Positions 16,281 to 26,082 of a DNA stretch of 45,494 bases are shown piece by piece. The DNA comes from an uncultured Pelagibacteraceae bacterium (GTDB taxonomy: Bacteria; Pseudomonadota; Alphaproteobacteria; Pelagibacterales; Pelagibacteraceae): the NCBI GenBank assembly GCA_902634695.1, contig CACPLE010000005.1, positions 1-45,494 on the forward strand. The letters run 5' to 3'. Under the pieces are notes generated by a model. That model made no database searches. It was not told the DNA's origin and worked only from the letters and a program-made list of their open reading frames with translations. Positions within the stretch are counted from its first letter, which is position 1; every line of letters begins with the position of its first letter. The translations under genes and the position numbers were made by a program.

Positions 16281-19160
16281 TTAAGCAGTTTTTTTATAAT
16301 TTTTTTCTAATATATTTTTAAGATATTTGGCCGTATAGCTTGTTTTGTTATTGCATATATCCTCAGGTTTACCCTCAGCTATGATATTTCCACCCTTAAC
16401 ACCACCATCTGGACCCATATCAATTATATGATCAGCTGTTTTTATTACATCTAGGTTATGTTCTATTACTACCACTGTGTTTCCTAGAGAAACAAATGTA
16501 TGAAGAATTTCTAGTAATTTTTTTATATCATGTTGATGAAGCCCAGTTGTTGGTTCATCTAAAATATACATAGTTCTACCAGTTGATCTTTTAGATAATT
16601 CTTTTGCTAATTTAATACGTTGAGCTTCACCACCAGATAAAGTTGTCGCTTGTTGTCCAATCTTTATGTAGCCTAAACCTACCTTCTTAAGAGTTAGAAG
16701 TTTAGATCTAATATTTGATATATTTTCAAAAAATTCACATCCTTCATCAACAGTCATATTTAGAACGTCTGCAATACTTTTTTCTTTAAACTTTATTTCC
16801 AAAGTTTCTCTATTATATCTACTACCCTTGCACTCATCGCATGTTATATAAACATCTGGTAAGAAGTGCATTTCATAAGTTATTACTCCATCTCCTTCGC
16901 ATGCTTCACAACGACCTCCTTTTACATTAAAGGAAAATCTACCTGGTTTATACCCTCTACTTTTTGATTCTGGTAATCCTGTAAACCAATCTCTTATAGG
17001 GCCAAATGCTCCTGTATAAGTGGCTGGATTTGATCTTGGAGTTCTGCCTATAGGTGATTGATCTATATCTATAACTTTATCTATAAATTCTGTACCCTTG
17101 AATCCTTTGAAAGGTTTTGGAATCTTTCTAGATTTGTTTTTATTTAGAGTTAAATTTAAAGCATTATATAAAGTTTGAAGTATCAGTGTTGACTTACCAC
17201 TACCAGAAACACCTGTTACACAAGAAAATGTACCTAAAGGTATTTTTAGATTAACATTTTTTAAATTATTTCCTGAAGCTCCAGAAATTTCTAAAAATCT
17301 TCCGTTTTTAGCAATCCTTCTTTTTTGAGGAATAGATATAAATTTTTTGTAAGAAAGATATTTTCCTGTAATACTTTTTTCATTTTTTGAAATTTCATCA
17401 TAGCTACCTTGAACTACCACTTCACCACCATTGTTACCAGCCTCCGGTCCCAAGTCAATTATATGATCAGCATTTTCCATAGTTTCAGTATCATGCTCAA
17501 CAACAATTACAGTGTTTCCTAAATCTCTTAATCTTTTTAAAGCGTTAATTAATTTAATATTATCTTTTTGATGCAAACCTATTGATGGTTCATCTAACAC
17601 ATACAAAACTCCTGTAAGTCCTGAACCAATTTGTGATGCCAATCTTATTCTTTGAGACTCTCCACCTGATAAAGTTCCTGACTCTCTTGATAATGTTAAA
17701 TAATCTAATCCGACATTTAATAAAAAATTCAATCTTTCATTTATTTCTTTTAATATATGTTCGGCAATTTTAAACTGCCTATCATTTAATTGAGATTCTA
17801 AATTTTTGAACCATTTATTTGCTTCATATATTGACTTTTCAGTGATTTCGCTAATATGTAGATTATCAATTTTTACGCATAGTGCTTCTTCTTTTAATCT
17901 ATAACCCTTACAGCTCTCACATTTTTTATCAGATTGATATTGAGATATTTCTTCTCTTGCCCAATCACTATCAGTTTCTAAAAACCTTCTTTCTAAATTA
18001 TTAATAACTCCCTCGAAAGTTTTTTTTGCTGTAGTATATTTTTCATATCCATCGTCATATGTAAATTTAATTTCATCCTCACCAGATCCATATAAAATAA
18101 TATCTTGTATATTTTTAGGTATTTTTTTCCATGGATCATTAATTGAAAATTTATAATATTTTGCAAGTGATGTTAATGTTTGTATGTAGTATAAAGAAGT
18201 TGACTTTGCCCAAGGTTCAATCGCTCCATCAGCTATACTTTTTTTTGTATCTGGAATTACTAAATTAGGATCAATATTTAATTTAATTCCAATACCTTCA
18301 CATTCTTCGCAAGCACCATATGGACTATTAAAAGAAAATAATCTTGGTTCTATTTCTTCTATCGTGAAACCACTTTCCGGACATGCAAATTTTGTAGAAA
18401 ATATTAGTTTTTCAATTTTTCTATATTTTTTTGGTAATGTTTCATTTTCATATTCTGCGTGCACTAAACCATTAGAAAGATTCACTGACGTTTCAATAGC
18501 TTCAGCTAGTCTATTTCCTAAATCTGAATTTAAAATAATTCTATCAACTAAAATGGATATGTCGTGTTTTACCTTTTTATTTATCTCAGGAATTTTATCT
18601 ATATCATATAATTGTTCGTCAATTTTTATTTTTCTAAATCCTCTTTTTTTATAATTTAAAATATCTTTTTTATATTCACCTTTTCTGCCTCTTACTACGG
18701 GCGAGTATATAAATATTGTTGATTTTTTTGGCAAATCTTTAATTTTATCTACAATTTGTGAAATAGTTTGAGACACAATAGGTTTACCAGTGAAAGGTGA
18801 ATAAGGAGTTCCTGCTCTTGAAAATAATACTCTCATGTAATCATATATTTCTGTTACTGTAGCAACAGTTGATCTTGGATTTTTAGATGTATTTTTTTGT
18901 TCAATTGAGATAGCAGGACTTAAACCTTCAATTAAATCAACTTTTGGTTTTTTCATTTTATCTAAAAACTGTCTTGCATAAGCTGATAAGCTTTCAACGT
19001 ATCTTCGTTGCCCTTCAGCGTATATTGTGTCAAAGGCTAAAGATGATTTTCCTGATCCTGATAGACCAGTAATCACTACAAATTGATCTTTTGGTATCTC
19101 AAGAGAAATATTCTTAAGATTGTGTTCTTTTGCGCCCTTTATAACTATCTTTTTAAGCAT
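16281..19160 (-). CDS. uvrA: Excinuclease ABC subunit A
   Basis: 959-residue damage-recognition ATPase of nucleotide excision repair. Two ABC modules are complete: Walker [10 protein letters not shown] (near residue 32) and GVSGSGKST (near residue 650), with [14 protein letters not shown] and [14 protein letters not shown] signatures. The C-terminal zinc finger keeps CEAC and CDEC. In the first zinc finger region only CPES-G and CEEC are seen, so the usual second Cys is Ser. That substitution is, to my recollection, shared by other alphaproteobacterial UvrA proteins. Divergent from ssb, as in many proteobacteria. Confidence 0.97.
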   Translation of the reverse strand: MLKKIVIKGAKEHNLKNISLEIPKDQFVVITGLSGSGKSSLAFDTIYAEGQRRYVESLSAYARQFLDKMKKPKVDLIEGLSPAISIEQKNTSKNPRSTVATVTEIYDYMRVLFSRAGTPYSPFTGKPIVSQTISQIVDKIKDLPKKSTIFIYSPVVRGRKGEYKKDILNYKKRGFRKIKIDEQLYDIDKIPEINKKVKHDISILVDRIILNSDLGNRLAEAIETSVNLSNGLVHAEYENETLPKKYRKIEKLIFSTKFACPESGFTIEEIEPRLFSFNSPYGACEECEGIGIKLNIDPNLVIPDTKKSIADGAIEPWAKSTSLYYIQTLTSLAKYYKFSINDPWKKIPKNIQDIILYGSGEDEIKFTYDDGYEKYTTAKKTFEGVINNLERRFLETDSDWAREEISQYQSDKKCESCKGYRLKEEALCVKIDNLHISEITEKSIYEANKWFKNLESQLNDRQFKIAEHILKEINERLNFLLNVGLDYLTLSRESGTLSGGESQRIRLASQIGSGLTGVLYVLDEPSIGLHQKDNIKLINALKRLRDLGNTVIVVEHDTETMENADHIIDLGPEAGNNGGEVVVQGSYDEISKNEKSITGKYLSYKKFISIPQKRRIAKNGRFLEISGASGNNLKNVNLKIPLGTFSCVTGVSGSGKSTLILQTLYNALNLTLNKNKSRKIPKPFKGFKGTEFIDKVIDIDQSPIGRTPRSNPATYTGAFGPIRDWFTGLPESKSRGYKPGRFSFNVKGGRCEACEGDGVITYEMHFLPDVYITCDECKGSRYNRETLEIKFKEKSIADVLNMTVDEGCEFFENISNIRSKLLTLKKVGLGYIKIGQQATTLSGGEAQRIKLAKELSKRSTGRTMYILDEPTTGLHQHDIKKLLEILHTFVSLGNTVVVIEHNLDVIKTADHIIDMGPDGGVKGGNIIAEGKPEDICNNKTSYTAKYLKNILEKNYKKTA

Positions 19161-19204
19161 ATTTTTTGTTGCATTAACTTAATAAAATTAATATTCAAAT
19201 CAAA

Positions 19205-19232
19205 TTGTGATATAAATATATATTATTAAAAT
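19205..19232 (+). promoter_or_regulatory. Weak candidate ssb promoter in the uvrA-ssb gap
   Basis: TTGTGA (19205-19210) and TAAAAT (19227-19232) with a 16-bp spacer lie 18 bp before the ssb ATG. The 89-bp gap is nearly pure A/T, so chance matches are likely. No GTTC-N7-GTTC site (the alphaproteobacterial LexA box) occurs in the gap. Confidence 0.28.
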
Positions 19233-19249
19233 TAAAATCTAAAAATATT

Positions 19250-19708
19250 ATGGCAGGAAGTTTAAATAAAGTATTATTAATAGGCCGTTTAGGCGCAGAT
19301 CCAGAAATCAAGCAAATGGTGAATGGCAAAAACGTTGCAAGGTTAAGCTTAGCAACTAGTCAAACCTGGAAAGATAAAAATACTGGTGAAAAAAAGGAAA
19401 AAACTGAATGGCACCGTATAGTTGTATTTAATGAAGGCTTGGTTAATGTTGTTCAACAATATTTAAAAAAAGGTGCACAGATATATATCGAAGGACAATT
19501 GTCAACCAGGAAATGGAAAGATGAACAATCTGGCCAAGACAAATATTCGACTGAAATCATAATTCAAGGTTTTAATTCTTCTTTAACTATGCTTGGTGGT
19601 AGTGGTGGAGGAGGAGGCATTTCTAACAATGCACCTCAACAATCATCTAACAATGAACAGTCGCCACAAACAACCCAAAACGATTTGGATGACGATATTC
19701 CATTTTAG
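19250..19708 (+). CDS. ssb: Single-stranded DNA-binding protein
   Basis: 152 residues. The OB-fold occupies about 1-112 ([35 protein letters not shown]), followed by a Gly-rich and Gln/Asn-rich linker. The acidic DDDIPF tail recruits DNA repair and replication partners. Binds single-stranded DNA as a tetramer. Five bases separate its stop codon from the gyrA start. Confidence 0.96.
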   Translation: MAGSLNKVLLIGRLGADPEIKQMVNGKNVARLSLATSQTWKDKNTGEKKEKTEWHRIVVFNEGLVNVVQQYLKKGAQIYIEGQLSTRKWKDEQSGQDKYSTEIIIQGFNSSLTMLGGSGGGGGISNNAPQQSSNNEQSPQTTQNDLDDDIPF

Positions 19709-19713
19709 TTTTT

Positions 19714-22302
19714 ATGCAAATTATTGAAAATTCAAAAGAGTCTAATTTAAAAAACATCAAACCTATCTCCATGTATGATGAGATGAGTTCATCATATCTA
19801 TCATATGCTATGAGTGTAATCGTAAGTAGAGCTCTACCAGATATTAGAGATGGGTTAAAACCTGTACATAGAAGAATACTTTTTGCTATGTACAAGGGTG
19901 GTTATGATTGGTCGAAACAATTTAGAAAATCTGCAAGAATTGTTGGTGATGTCATAGGTAAATATCACCCCCATGGAGATCAATCTGTTTATGATGCTCT
20001 TGTGAGAATGGTACAAGATTTTTCTATGAGTTTACCATTGATTGAAGGTCAAGGTAATTTCGGATCGGTTGATGGAGACCCACCTGCCGCAATGAGATAT
20101 ACTGAAACAAGACTATCTAAAGTTTCACAGTTTTTGATTGATGATATAGATAAAAAAACTATAGAATTTAAAAGTAATTACGATGAAACTGAAAGAGAAC
20201 CTACTGTATTACCAGCCCAATATCCAAATTTATTAGTTAATGGAGCTGGAGGTATTGCTGTTGGTATGGCCACAAGTATTCCACCACATAATTTAGGAGA
20301 AGTAATCGATGCAACATTAGCATTAATTAAAAACAAAGAAATTAAAATTTCTGAATTAATGAAACATATTCCTGGACCAGATTTCCCAACAGGAGGTGTT
20401 ATAATTGGAAAAAAAATAATTAAGGAAGGATATAAAACTGGAAGAGGGTCTTTTAAAATAAGAGGAGAAATTAATATAGAACAAACAAAAAATGGCAGAG
20501 AAAGATTGATTATTAATTCAATTCCATATCAAGTTAACAAATCTGTTTTGAACGAAAAAATTGCCGATCTAGTAAGAGAAAAAAAAATTGAAGGTATTAG
20601 AGATATAAGAGATGAGTCTAATAGAGAAGGTATTAGAGTTGCAATTGACCTCAGATCCAATGTTGAACCAGAAACTATCAAAAGACAACTTTACAAATAT
20701 ACTTCAATTGAAAGTTCATTTGGTTTTAATACTTTAGCAATAGTAGATAGCAAACCTAAGACATGCAATTTAAAAGAATTTTTAGAAAGTTTTTTAAAGT
20801 TTAGAGAAGATACAGTTATAAAGAGAACTAAATTTGATTTAGCTAAAGCTGAAGAAAGAGCACATATATTAATTGGTCTTTCAGTATCTGTTGAAAATTT
20901 AGACAAAGTCATAAAAATTATTAGAGGATCAAAAAATCCTGATATTGCAAAAAAAACATTATTATCTACGAAATGGAAAATTAACAAATCTATGAAATTA
21001 ATAAATTTAGTAGAAAATAAAAAAAATAAGAATTTATACTCTTTTACTGAAAAACAAGTTTTATCTATATTAGAACTAAGACTACAAAAACTTACTGCTT
21101 TAGGAATAAACGAGATTGAGATAGAAATTAAAAAACTTGCTGATTTAATTTTAAACTATAAAAAAATAATTAATTCTAAAAAAGAACTTTTAAATGTTAT
21201 TAGTGATGAGTTAAAAAATGTTAAGGATAAATTTTCTATACCAAGAAGAACTAAAATTATCGATGCAATATTAAATTATGATATTGAAGAAACTATACAA
21301 AAAGAGTCTGTAATTATTACTGTAACTCATCAAGGGTATATAAAAAGAGGAGCTCTAAGTGGTGTTAAAATGCAAAAAAGAGGAGGAAAGGGAAAAGCCG
21401 GTATTAAAACCAGAGAAGAAGATTCAGTAGTACAAACACTATCAGTAAATACACATACACCTTTGCTTTTTTTTTCTACACAAGGTTTGGCATATAAACT
21501 TAAGGCATGGAAGATCCCTGAGGGATCATTATCATCTAAAGGAAAATCTCTTTTTAATATATTGCCTCTAAAAAACCATCAATCTATTACATCAATCATG
21601 CCTTATCCAGATACTGATAAAGAATCTAAAAATTTAAATATTGTTTTTGCTACCACCAAAGGAAAAATAAGAAAAAATAATTTAGAGGATTTTTCTTCAA
21701 TTAATGTATCTGGAAAAATTGCCATGAAGCTTGATACTGATGATAAAATTATTGGAGTAAAGATATGCAAAGATGACCAAGATATAATTCTCAGTACTAA
21801 ATTTGGGAAATGTATAAGATTTGAATCAAAAAAATTACGTGTCTTTAAAGGTCGATCTTCTAAAGGTATTAAAGGAATTAATTTATCTGAAGGTGATGCA
21901 ATAATGTCTTTATCTATAATTGATCATGATGATAATAAAAAAAAGAAGAATGGAAAAGATGAAAAATCTGAAATTAAAGCCAAAGAAAAATTTATTTTAT
22001 CTATTACAGAAAATGGTTTTGGCAAAAGAACATCACATTATGATTTTAGAGTGACAGGTCGTGGTGGAAAAGGAATTATAGGTATAGTAAATTCTGCTCG
22101 TAACGGTAACGTCTCATCATCATTTCCTGTTAATGAAGGGGATGAAGTGCTTATTTCCACTAATAAAGGAAGAGTAATTAGATGTGCAGTTAGAGAAATT
22201 AGAGTTGCCGGAAGAAACACACAAGGAGTAAGAATTATTAAATTATCGGGAGAAGAAAAAGTTGTTTCGGCAATAAAAATTGATGATAATTTAATAGAAT
22301 GA
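19714..22302 (+). CDS. gyrA: DNA gyrase subunit A
   Basis: 862 residues. The winged-helix region holds the catalytic Tyr129 (AMRYTE). The C-terminal beta-pinwheel has the GyrA box as QKRGGKG (554-560), which distinguishes gyrase from topoisomerase IV subunit ParC. Residues 740-760 form a charged Lys-rich insertion ([15 protein letters not shown]). In the quinolone-interacting segment [10 protein letters not shown], Gln90 occupies the position of E. coli Ser83, while the Asp87 equivalent is kept. Supercoils DNA with GyrB, which is not in the window. Overlaps coaD by 4 bp. Confidence 0.97.
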   Translation: MQIIENSKESNLKNIKPISMYDEMSSSYLSYAMSVIVSRALPDIRDGLKPVHRRILFAMYKGGYDWSKQFRKSARIVGDVIGKYHPHGDQSVYDALVRMVQDFSMSLPLIEGQGNFGSVDGDPPAAMRYTETRLSKVSQFLIDDIDKKTIEFKSNYDETEREPTVLPAQYPNLLVNGAGGIAVGMATSIPPHNLGEVIDATLALIKNKEIKISELMKHIPGPDFPTGGVIIGKKIIKEGYKTGRGSFKIRGEINIEQTKNGRERLIINSIPYQVNKSVLNEKIADLVREKKIEGIRDIRDESNREGIRVAIDLRSNVEPETIKRQLYKYTSIESSFGFNTLAIVDSKPKTCNLKEFLESFLKFREDTVIKRTKFDLAKAEERAHILIGLSVSVENLDKVIKIIRGSKNPDIAKKTLLSTKWKINKSMKLINLVENKKNKNLYSFTEKQVLSILELRLQKLTALGINEIEIEIKKLADLILNYKKIINSKKELLNVISDELKNVKDKFSIPRRTKIIDAILNYDIEETIQKESVIITVTHQGYIKRGALSGVKMQKRGGKGKAGIKTREEDSVVQTLSVNTHTPLLFFSTQGLAYKLKAWKIPEGSLSSKGKSLFNILPLKNHQSITSIMPYPDTDKESKNLNIVFATTKGKIRKNNLEDFSSINVSGKIAMKLDTDDKIIGVKICKDDQDIILSTKFGKCIRFESKKLRVFKGRSSKGIKGINLSEGDAIMSLSIIDHDDNKKKKNGKDEKSEIKAKEKFILSITENGFGKRTSHYDFRVTGRGGKGIIGIVNSARNGNVSSSFPVNEGDEVLISTNKGRVIRCAVREIRVAGRNTQGVRIIKLSGEEKVVSAIKIDDNLIE

Positions 22303-22793
22303 AAAAAAAAGCTATCTATCCGGGAACATTTGATCCAATAACATATGGACATATAGATGTTGTAAAAAAAGCATTGAAAATCGTTGACCACATAGTTGTT
22401 GCTGTATCAAATGGAGATAACAAAAATTATTTGTTTGATATTGATGAAAGAATAGAAATTGTAAAAAAAGCATTATTTTTTGATTCAAAATTAAATAAAA
22501 AAAAAATTTCTGTAACTAGTTTTAAATCCTTAACAACATCTCTATGTAAAAATTTTAAATCCAATATTATATTAAGAGGTTTAAGAGCTGTTTCAGACTT
22601 TGAATATGAATTTCAATTAGCTGGAATGAATAGAAAATTAAATAAAAATATAGAAACTATATTTGTAATGTCGGATGTAGAAAATCAAATTATATCTTCT
22701 AAACTTGTTAAGGAAATAGCTACATTAAATGGTGATATTAAAAAATTTACAACAAAAAGTACAATTAAAGCTTTAAAAAATAAATTAATATGA
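22299..22793 (+). CDS. coaD: Phosphopantetheine adenylyltransferase
   Basis: 164 residues of the nucleotidyltransferase fold. Catalyses the fourth step of coenzyme A synthesis. N-terminal [14 protein letters not shown] contains the T/HxGH ATP-binding motif, and [20 protein letters not shown] (about residues 90-110) is the substrate-binding block. Overlaps gyrA and the next gene by 4 bp each, so all three are probably translated in a coupled way. Confidence 0.96.
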   Translation: MKKKAIYPGTFDPITYGHIDVVKKALKIVDHIVVAVSNGDNKNYLFDIDERIEIVKKALFFDSKLNKKKISVTSFKSLTTSLCKNFKSNIILRGLRAVSDFEYEFQLAGMNRKLNKNIETIFVMSDVENQIISSKLVKEIATLNGDIKKFTTKSTIKALKNKLI

Positions 22794-23344
22794 AAATTAT
22801 ATCGAAAATATTAATTTTTATATTTTTAACAAACCAAACAATTGCAAAGGAGAATATTATGATTTTAAAATTAAAAGATGGTGATGTTAAAATTGAACTA
22901 TTTCAAGATGTTGCCCCAAAACACGTTGAAAGAATTAAAACTTTAGCTAATGAAGGCAAATATGACAATGTAGTTTTTCATAGAGTTATTGATGGATTTA
23001 TGGCTCAAACAGGTGATGTTCAATTTGGAAATTCAGGTTCTGAGAAATATGATTTAGTAAGATCCGGAACTGGTGGATCTGAACTACCAGACTTAAAACA
23101 AGAATTTAGTAATCTTCCACATGAAAGGGGAACACTTTCTATGGCTAGATCTGCAGATCCAAATAGTGCAAATAGTCAATTTTTTATTTGTTTTAAAGAA
23201 GCTCCATTTTTAGATAGACAATACACAGTATTTGGTAAAGTTATTGAAGGTATGGAGTTTGTTGATAAAATTAAAAGAGGTGATGAAAGTCAAAATGGAT
23301 CTGTTGAAAATCCTGATAAGATTATAAGCTTTAAGTCTTTGTAA
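22790..23344 (+). CDS. Cyclophilin-type peptidyl-prolyl isomerase
   Basis: 184 residues. Residues 1-19 form a signal peptide (hydrophobic ILIFIFL core, likely cleavage after TIA). The cyclophilin domain then runs from about residue 24. Conserved active-site blocks are FHRVIDGFMAQTGD, SMARSADPNSANSQFFICF and LDRQYTVFGKVIEGM, including the catalytic Arg, Phe and Gln positions. Catalyses proline isomerisation in periplasmic proteins if exported. An internal ATG at 22859 with a well-placed AAAGGAG could make a version without the signal peptide. It precedes tgt by 9 bp. Confidence 0.93.
   Translation: MKIISKILIFIFLTNQTIAKENIMILKLKDGDVKIELFQDVAPKHVERIKTLANEGKYDNVVFHRVIDGFMAQTGDVQFGNSGSEKYDLVRSGTGGSELPDLKQEFSNLPHERGTLSMARSADPNSANSQFFICFKEAPFLDRQYTVFGKVIEGMEFVDKIKRGDESQNGSVENPDKIISFKSL
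22846..22861 (+). promoter_or_regulatory. Internal Shine-Dalgarno and ATG inside the cyclophilin gene
   Basis: AAAGGAG at 22846-22852 lies six bases before an in-frame ATG at 22859-22861 (Met24). This Met begins MILKLKDGDVKIE, the normal start of the cyclophilin fold, immediately after the signal peptide. The coding constraint (Ala-Lys-Glu) could explain the purines, but few genes in this window have so good a ribosome site. Confidence 0.45.
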
Positions 23345-23353
23345 TACTCACAT

Positions 23354-24466
23354 ATGACATTAAAAAAGTTTAATTTTAATGTCATTAAAAAAAATCTATA
23401 TTCAAGATTAGGTTTAATTGAAACTAAAAGAGGTAAAATTGATACTCCAGCTTTTATGCCTGTCGGAACACAAGGTACTGTTAAAGCTACATTTATTGAT
23501 GATATTAAAAAAACTGGGTCTCAAATAATTTTAGGAAACACTTATCACTTAATGTTAAGACCTGGAACTGAAAGAATAAAATCTGTTGGTGGTTTACATG
23601 AATTCATGAATTGCGATTTACCAATATTAACTGATTCAGGTGGTTTTCAAGTAATGTCTTTATCAAAATTAAATAAAATAGATCGTGAAAAAGGAGCTAT
23701 CTTCAGTTCTCATATAGATGGAAAAAAAATAATATTAAGTCCAGAAAAAAGTATCCAAATTCAGAAAGATTTAAACTCTGACATAGTGATGGTAATGGAT
23801 GAATGTCCAAAAAAAACAACTGATTATAAAACTATAAAAAAATCATTAGAATTATCAACATATTGGGCAGAAAGATCAAAAAAGGAATTTGGCTCTAACC
23901 CCCAAAAAGCTTTATTTGGTATTACACAAGGTGGTTTATTTAGTGATTTAAGAATTAAATCAATAAATGATTTAATAAAAATCGATTTTGATGGATATGC
24001 AATTGGAGGTCTTGCTGTTGGCGAAACTCAAAAAGAAATGTTCGAAGTATTAGATAACATAAAAGAGCATATGCCAGACAATAAACCAAGATATTTAATG
24101 GGTGTAGGAACACCATCAGATATATTGGGATCTGTTAAAAGAGGAATTGATATGTTTGATTGTGTTATGCCAACCAGATCTGGAAGAACAGGATTAGCTT
24201 TTACATGGAATGGACGAATTAATATTAGAAACTCTAAATATAAAAATGATAATACGCCTTTAGACGTGAAAATTTCTAATTTTAACTTAAATAAATATAG
24301 TAAAAACTATATTAATCATTTGTTTAATTCTAATGAAATTTTAGGATCAATGATACTTACTTTACATAATATAAATTTTTATCAAGAGTTAATGTTTGCT
24401 ATTAGAGAAAACATTAAAAAAGGTACCTTTAATGCTTTTCATGATAAATATATAGGTAAGTTATAA
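23354..24466 (+). CDS. tgt: tRNA-guanine transglycosylase, lacking the zinc cysteines
   Basis: 370 residues of the queuine/preQ1 transglycosylase fold. It swaps guanine 34 for preQ1 in tRNAs with GUN anticodons. Catalytic Asp94 (TDSGGFQVMSL) and nucleophile Asp269 (MFDCVMPTRSGRTG) are present, as is the substrate loop GGLAVGE. The structural zinc site, normally CxCxxC plus a His 26 residues later, is altered: the three Cys positions are Ile307, Asn309 and Leu312, while His338 (LTLHN) remains. The surrounding alignment (PLD before, YSKNYINHLF after) is unbroken, so this is not a deletion. Confidence 0.95.
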   Translation: MTLKKFNFNVIKKNLYSRLGLIETKRGKIDTPAFMPVGTQGTVKATFIDDIKKTGSQIILGNTYHLMLRPGTERIKSVGGLHEFMNCDLPILTDSGGFQVMSLSKLNKIDREKGAIFSSHIDGKKIILSPEKSIQIQKDLNSDIVMVMDECPKKTTDYKTIKKSLELSTYWAERSKKEFGSNPQKALFGITQGGLFSDLRIKSINDLIKIDFDGYAIGGLAVGETQKEMFEVLDNIKEHMPDNKPRYLMGVGTPSDILGSVKRGIDMFDCVMPTRSGRTGLAFTWNGRINIRNSKYKNDNTPLDVKISNFNLNKYSKNYINHLFNSNEILGSMILTLHNINFYQELMFAIRENIKKGTFNAFHDKYIGKL

Positions 24467-24478
24467 TTTTTTTTGAAG

Positions 24479-24506
24479 TTGATTATTTTAAAAAAAACAT
24501 TATAAG
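24479..24506 (+). promoter_or_regulatory. Candidate promoter of tRNA-Lys
   Basis: TTGATT (24479-24484), a 16-bp spacer and TATAAG (24501-24506) end 10 bp before the mature tRNA, a distance that gives a short 5' leader. It lies in the 50-bp gap after tgt. Plausible but unproven in such AT-rich DNA. Confidence 0.4.
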
Positions 24507-24516
24507 CAATTCTTTT

Positions 24517-24592
<76 letters not shown>

Positions 24593-24597
24593 AAAAA

Positions 24598-25425
24598 TTA
24601 ACTATTAGTAATAGGTGGATATTTAAAAGTAATTTCATTAATCCATGCTTCTATCTTTTTTTTTCTATTTTCTGGAGAAGGGTGAGTGCTCATAAATTCT
24701 GGTGGTATTTTACCTTTATTAGCTTCTCCCATTCTTTCCCAAACTTTTATAGTTTCACGAATATCGTAACCTGATAATGAAGCAAATATTAAACCTAGAT
24801 AGTCAGCTTCAGTTTCTTGTTTTCTGTTAAATGGATTTAAAATTCCCATTTGTGTTAATAAACCAACAGTATTCATGCCGGTTGTTCTGTTAACGGTTGA
24901 AAGTTTTCCACCAGACAATATATCTGTGACTTGAGTAACTACATTTATTGCAACATTTCTACTTGCTCTTTCTATTGAATGTTTTGCTACTGCATGAGCT
25001 ATTTCATGTCCCATTACTGCCGCCAATCCATTTTCATTTTTAGTGACCTCTAACATACCAGTGTAAACAGCGATTTTTCCACCTGGCATGCACCAGGCAT
25101 TTTTAACTTTTTTATTTTCAATTAATATATATTCCCAATCAAAACTAGCTGTTGGATCAGGAAGATTTTCCCTTAAAAAATATTCGTAAATTGAGTCCTC
25201 CATTTTGTTACCTATTTTTTTGATCTGATTTAGTGTTTTTTCATCGTCACTCAATTTTTCTTTTTTTTTGACTTTTTCATATATAGCAGCAGCTTGAGCA
25301 TTTAATTTTGATTCAGGAATTAATTTTAGTTGCTTTCTATCTGTTATTGGCGCGGTTGTACAAGAATGCAATCCAACTGATATACATCCGCAGCTAAAAA
25401 CCTGTAAAAATTTTCTTCGATTCAT
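24598..25425 (-). CDS. M48-family metallopeptidase, probable Tat-exported lipoprotein
   Basis: 275 residues. The zinc protease motif HEIAH (140-144) and the downstream EADYLG glutamate motif define family M48, like the periplasmic LoiP/BepA peptidases that degrade misfolded envelope proteins. The N-terminus MNRRKFLQ fits the twin-arginine consensus. It is followed by a short hydrophobic stretch and LHSC (Cys22), a weak lipobox. Cys12 and Cys14 also lie in the hydrophobic stretch. A DPTASFDWEY segment and KNAWCMPGGKIAVYTGML precede the active site as in the family. Confidence 0.88.
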   Translation of the reverse strand: MNRRKFLQVFSCGCISVGLHSCTTAPITDRKQLKLIPESKLNAQAAAIYEKVKKKEKLSDDEKTLNQIKKIGNKMEDSIYEYFLRENLPDPTASFDWEYILIENKKVKNAWCMPGGKIAVYTGMLEVTKNENGLAAVMGHEIAHAVAKHSIERASRNVAINVVTQVTDILSGGKLSTVNRTTGMNTVGLLTQMGILNPFNRKQETEADYLGLIFASLSGYDIRETIKVWERMGEANKGKIPPEFMSTHPSPENRKKKIEAWINEITFKYPPITNS

Positions 25426-25461
25426 TCTTCAATTAATATAATATAATTTAGTTGATTCAAT

Positions 25462-26082
25462 ATGGCTACATTTAAAAAAAAAAAAGCTTCATTTGTTGCT
25501 AAATTAAGAAACTATTTTATTACCGGAATTGTAGTTCTTGTTCCAATAGGCATTACTCTTTACTTAACAAAATTTTTTATATCCATTTCTTCAAAATTAA
25601 TACCTGAAGAAATTAACCCTAATAGCTATTTGCCATATGCAATTCCAGGTTTGGAAATTTTTATATCGATAATTTTTATAACTATTATAGGGGGCTTATC
25701 TCTTTCCTTCATAGGGAAAAAATTTTTACAGCTTTTTAATGATTTGCTAAAAAAAATACCAATTTTAAGAACAATTTATTCTGCAATTGGTCAAATGGCA
25801 GAAACTCTAGCTCCACAAAAAACAAATAAAAAAAGTGTAGTTTTGATTGAGTATCCGAGAAAAGGATCTTGGGCTGTTGGATTTGCCACCAAAGATAACA
25901 AAGGTGAAATTTCAAAAAAAACAAACTCAAATCTTGTAAATGTATTTGTTCCAACAACTCCTAATCCAACAAGTGGTTTTTTACTAATGTTTCCTAAAGA
26001 TGAAATTATTTATTTAGATATGACTTTTGAAGAAGCTTCTAAATTTATTGTTTCAGCAGGAACCTCTAATCCTAAAAATTAA
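25462..26082 (+). CDS. DUF502 family membrane protein
   Basis: 206 residues. Two membrane helices (about 16-38 and 62-85) precede a soluble C-terminal domain with the DUF502 hallmark VFVPTTPNPTSGFLLMFP near residues 157-174. Function is not known from the sequence. Position next to recG is common in alphaproteobacteria. Its TAA stop overlaps the recG stop through a shared TTAA. Only 36 bp separate it from the divergent M48 gene, and that gap contains two overlapping TATAAT motifs (25437-25447). Confidence 0.85.
   Translation: MATFKKKKASFVAKLRNYFITGIVVLVPIGITLYLTKFFISISSKLIPEEINPNSYLPYAIPGLEIFISIIFITIIGGLSLSFIGKKFLQLFNDLLKKIPILRTIYSAIGQMAETLAPQKTNKKSVVLIEYPRKGSWAVGFATKDNKGEISKKTNSNLVNVFVPTTPNPTSGFLLMFPKDEIIYLDMTFEEASKFIVSAGTSNPKN

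Noticed and set aside
19161-19249. Possible LexA (SOS) operator between uvrA and ssb
   Set aside because: No GTTC-N7-GTTC or other LexA-like site is present in the gap, which is almost pure A/T.
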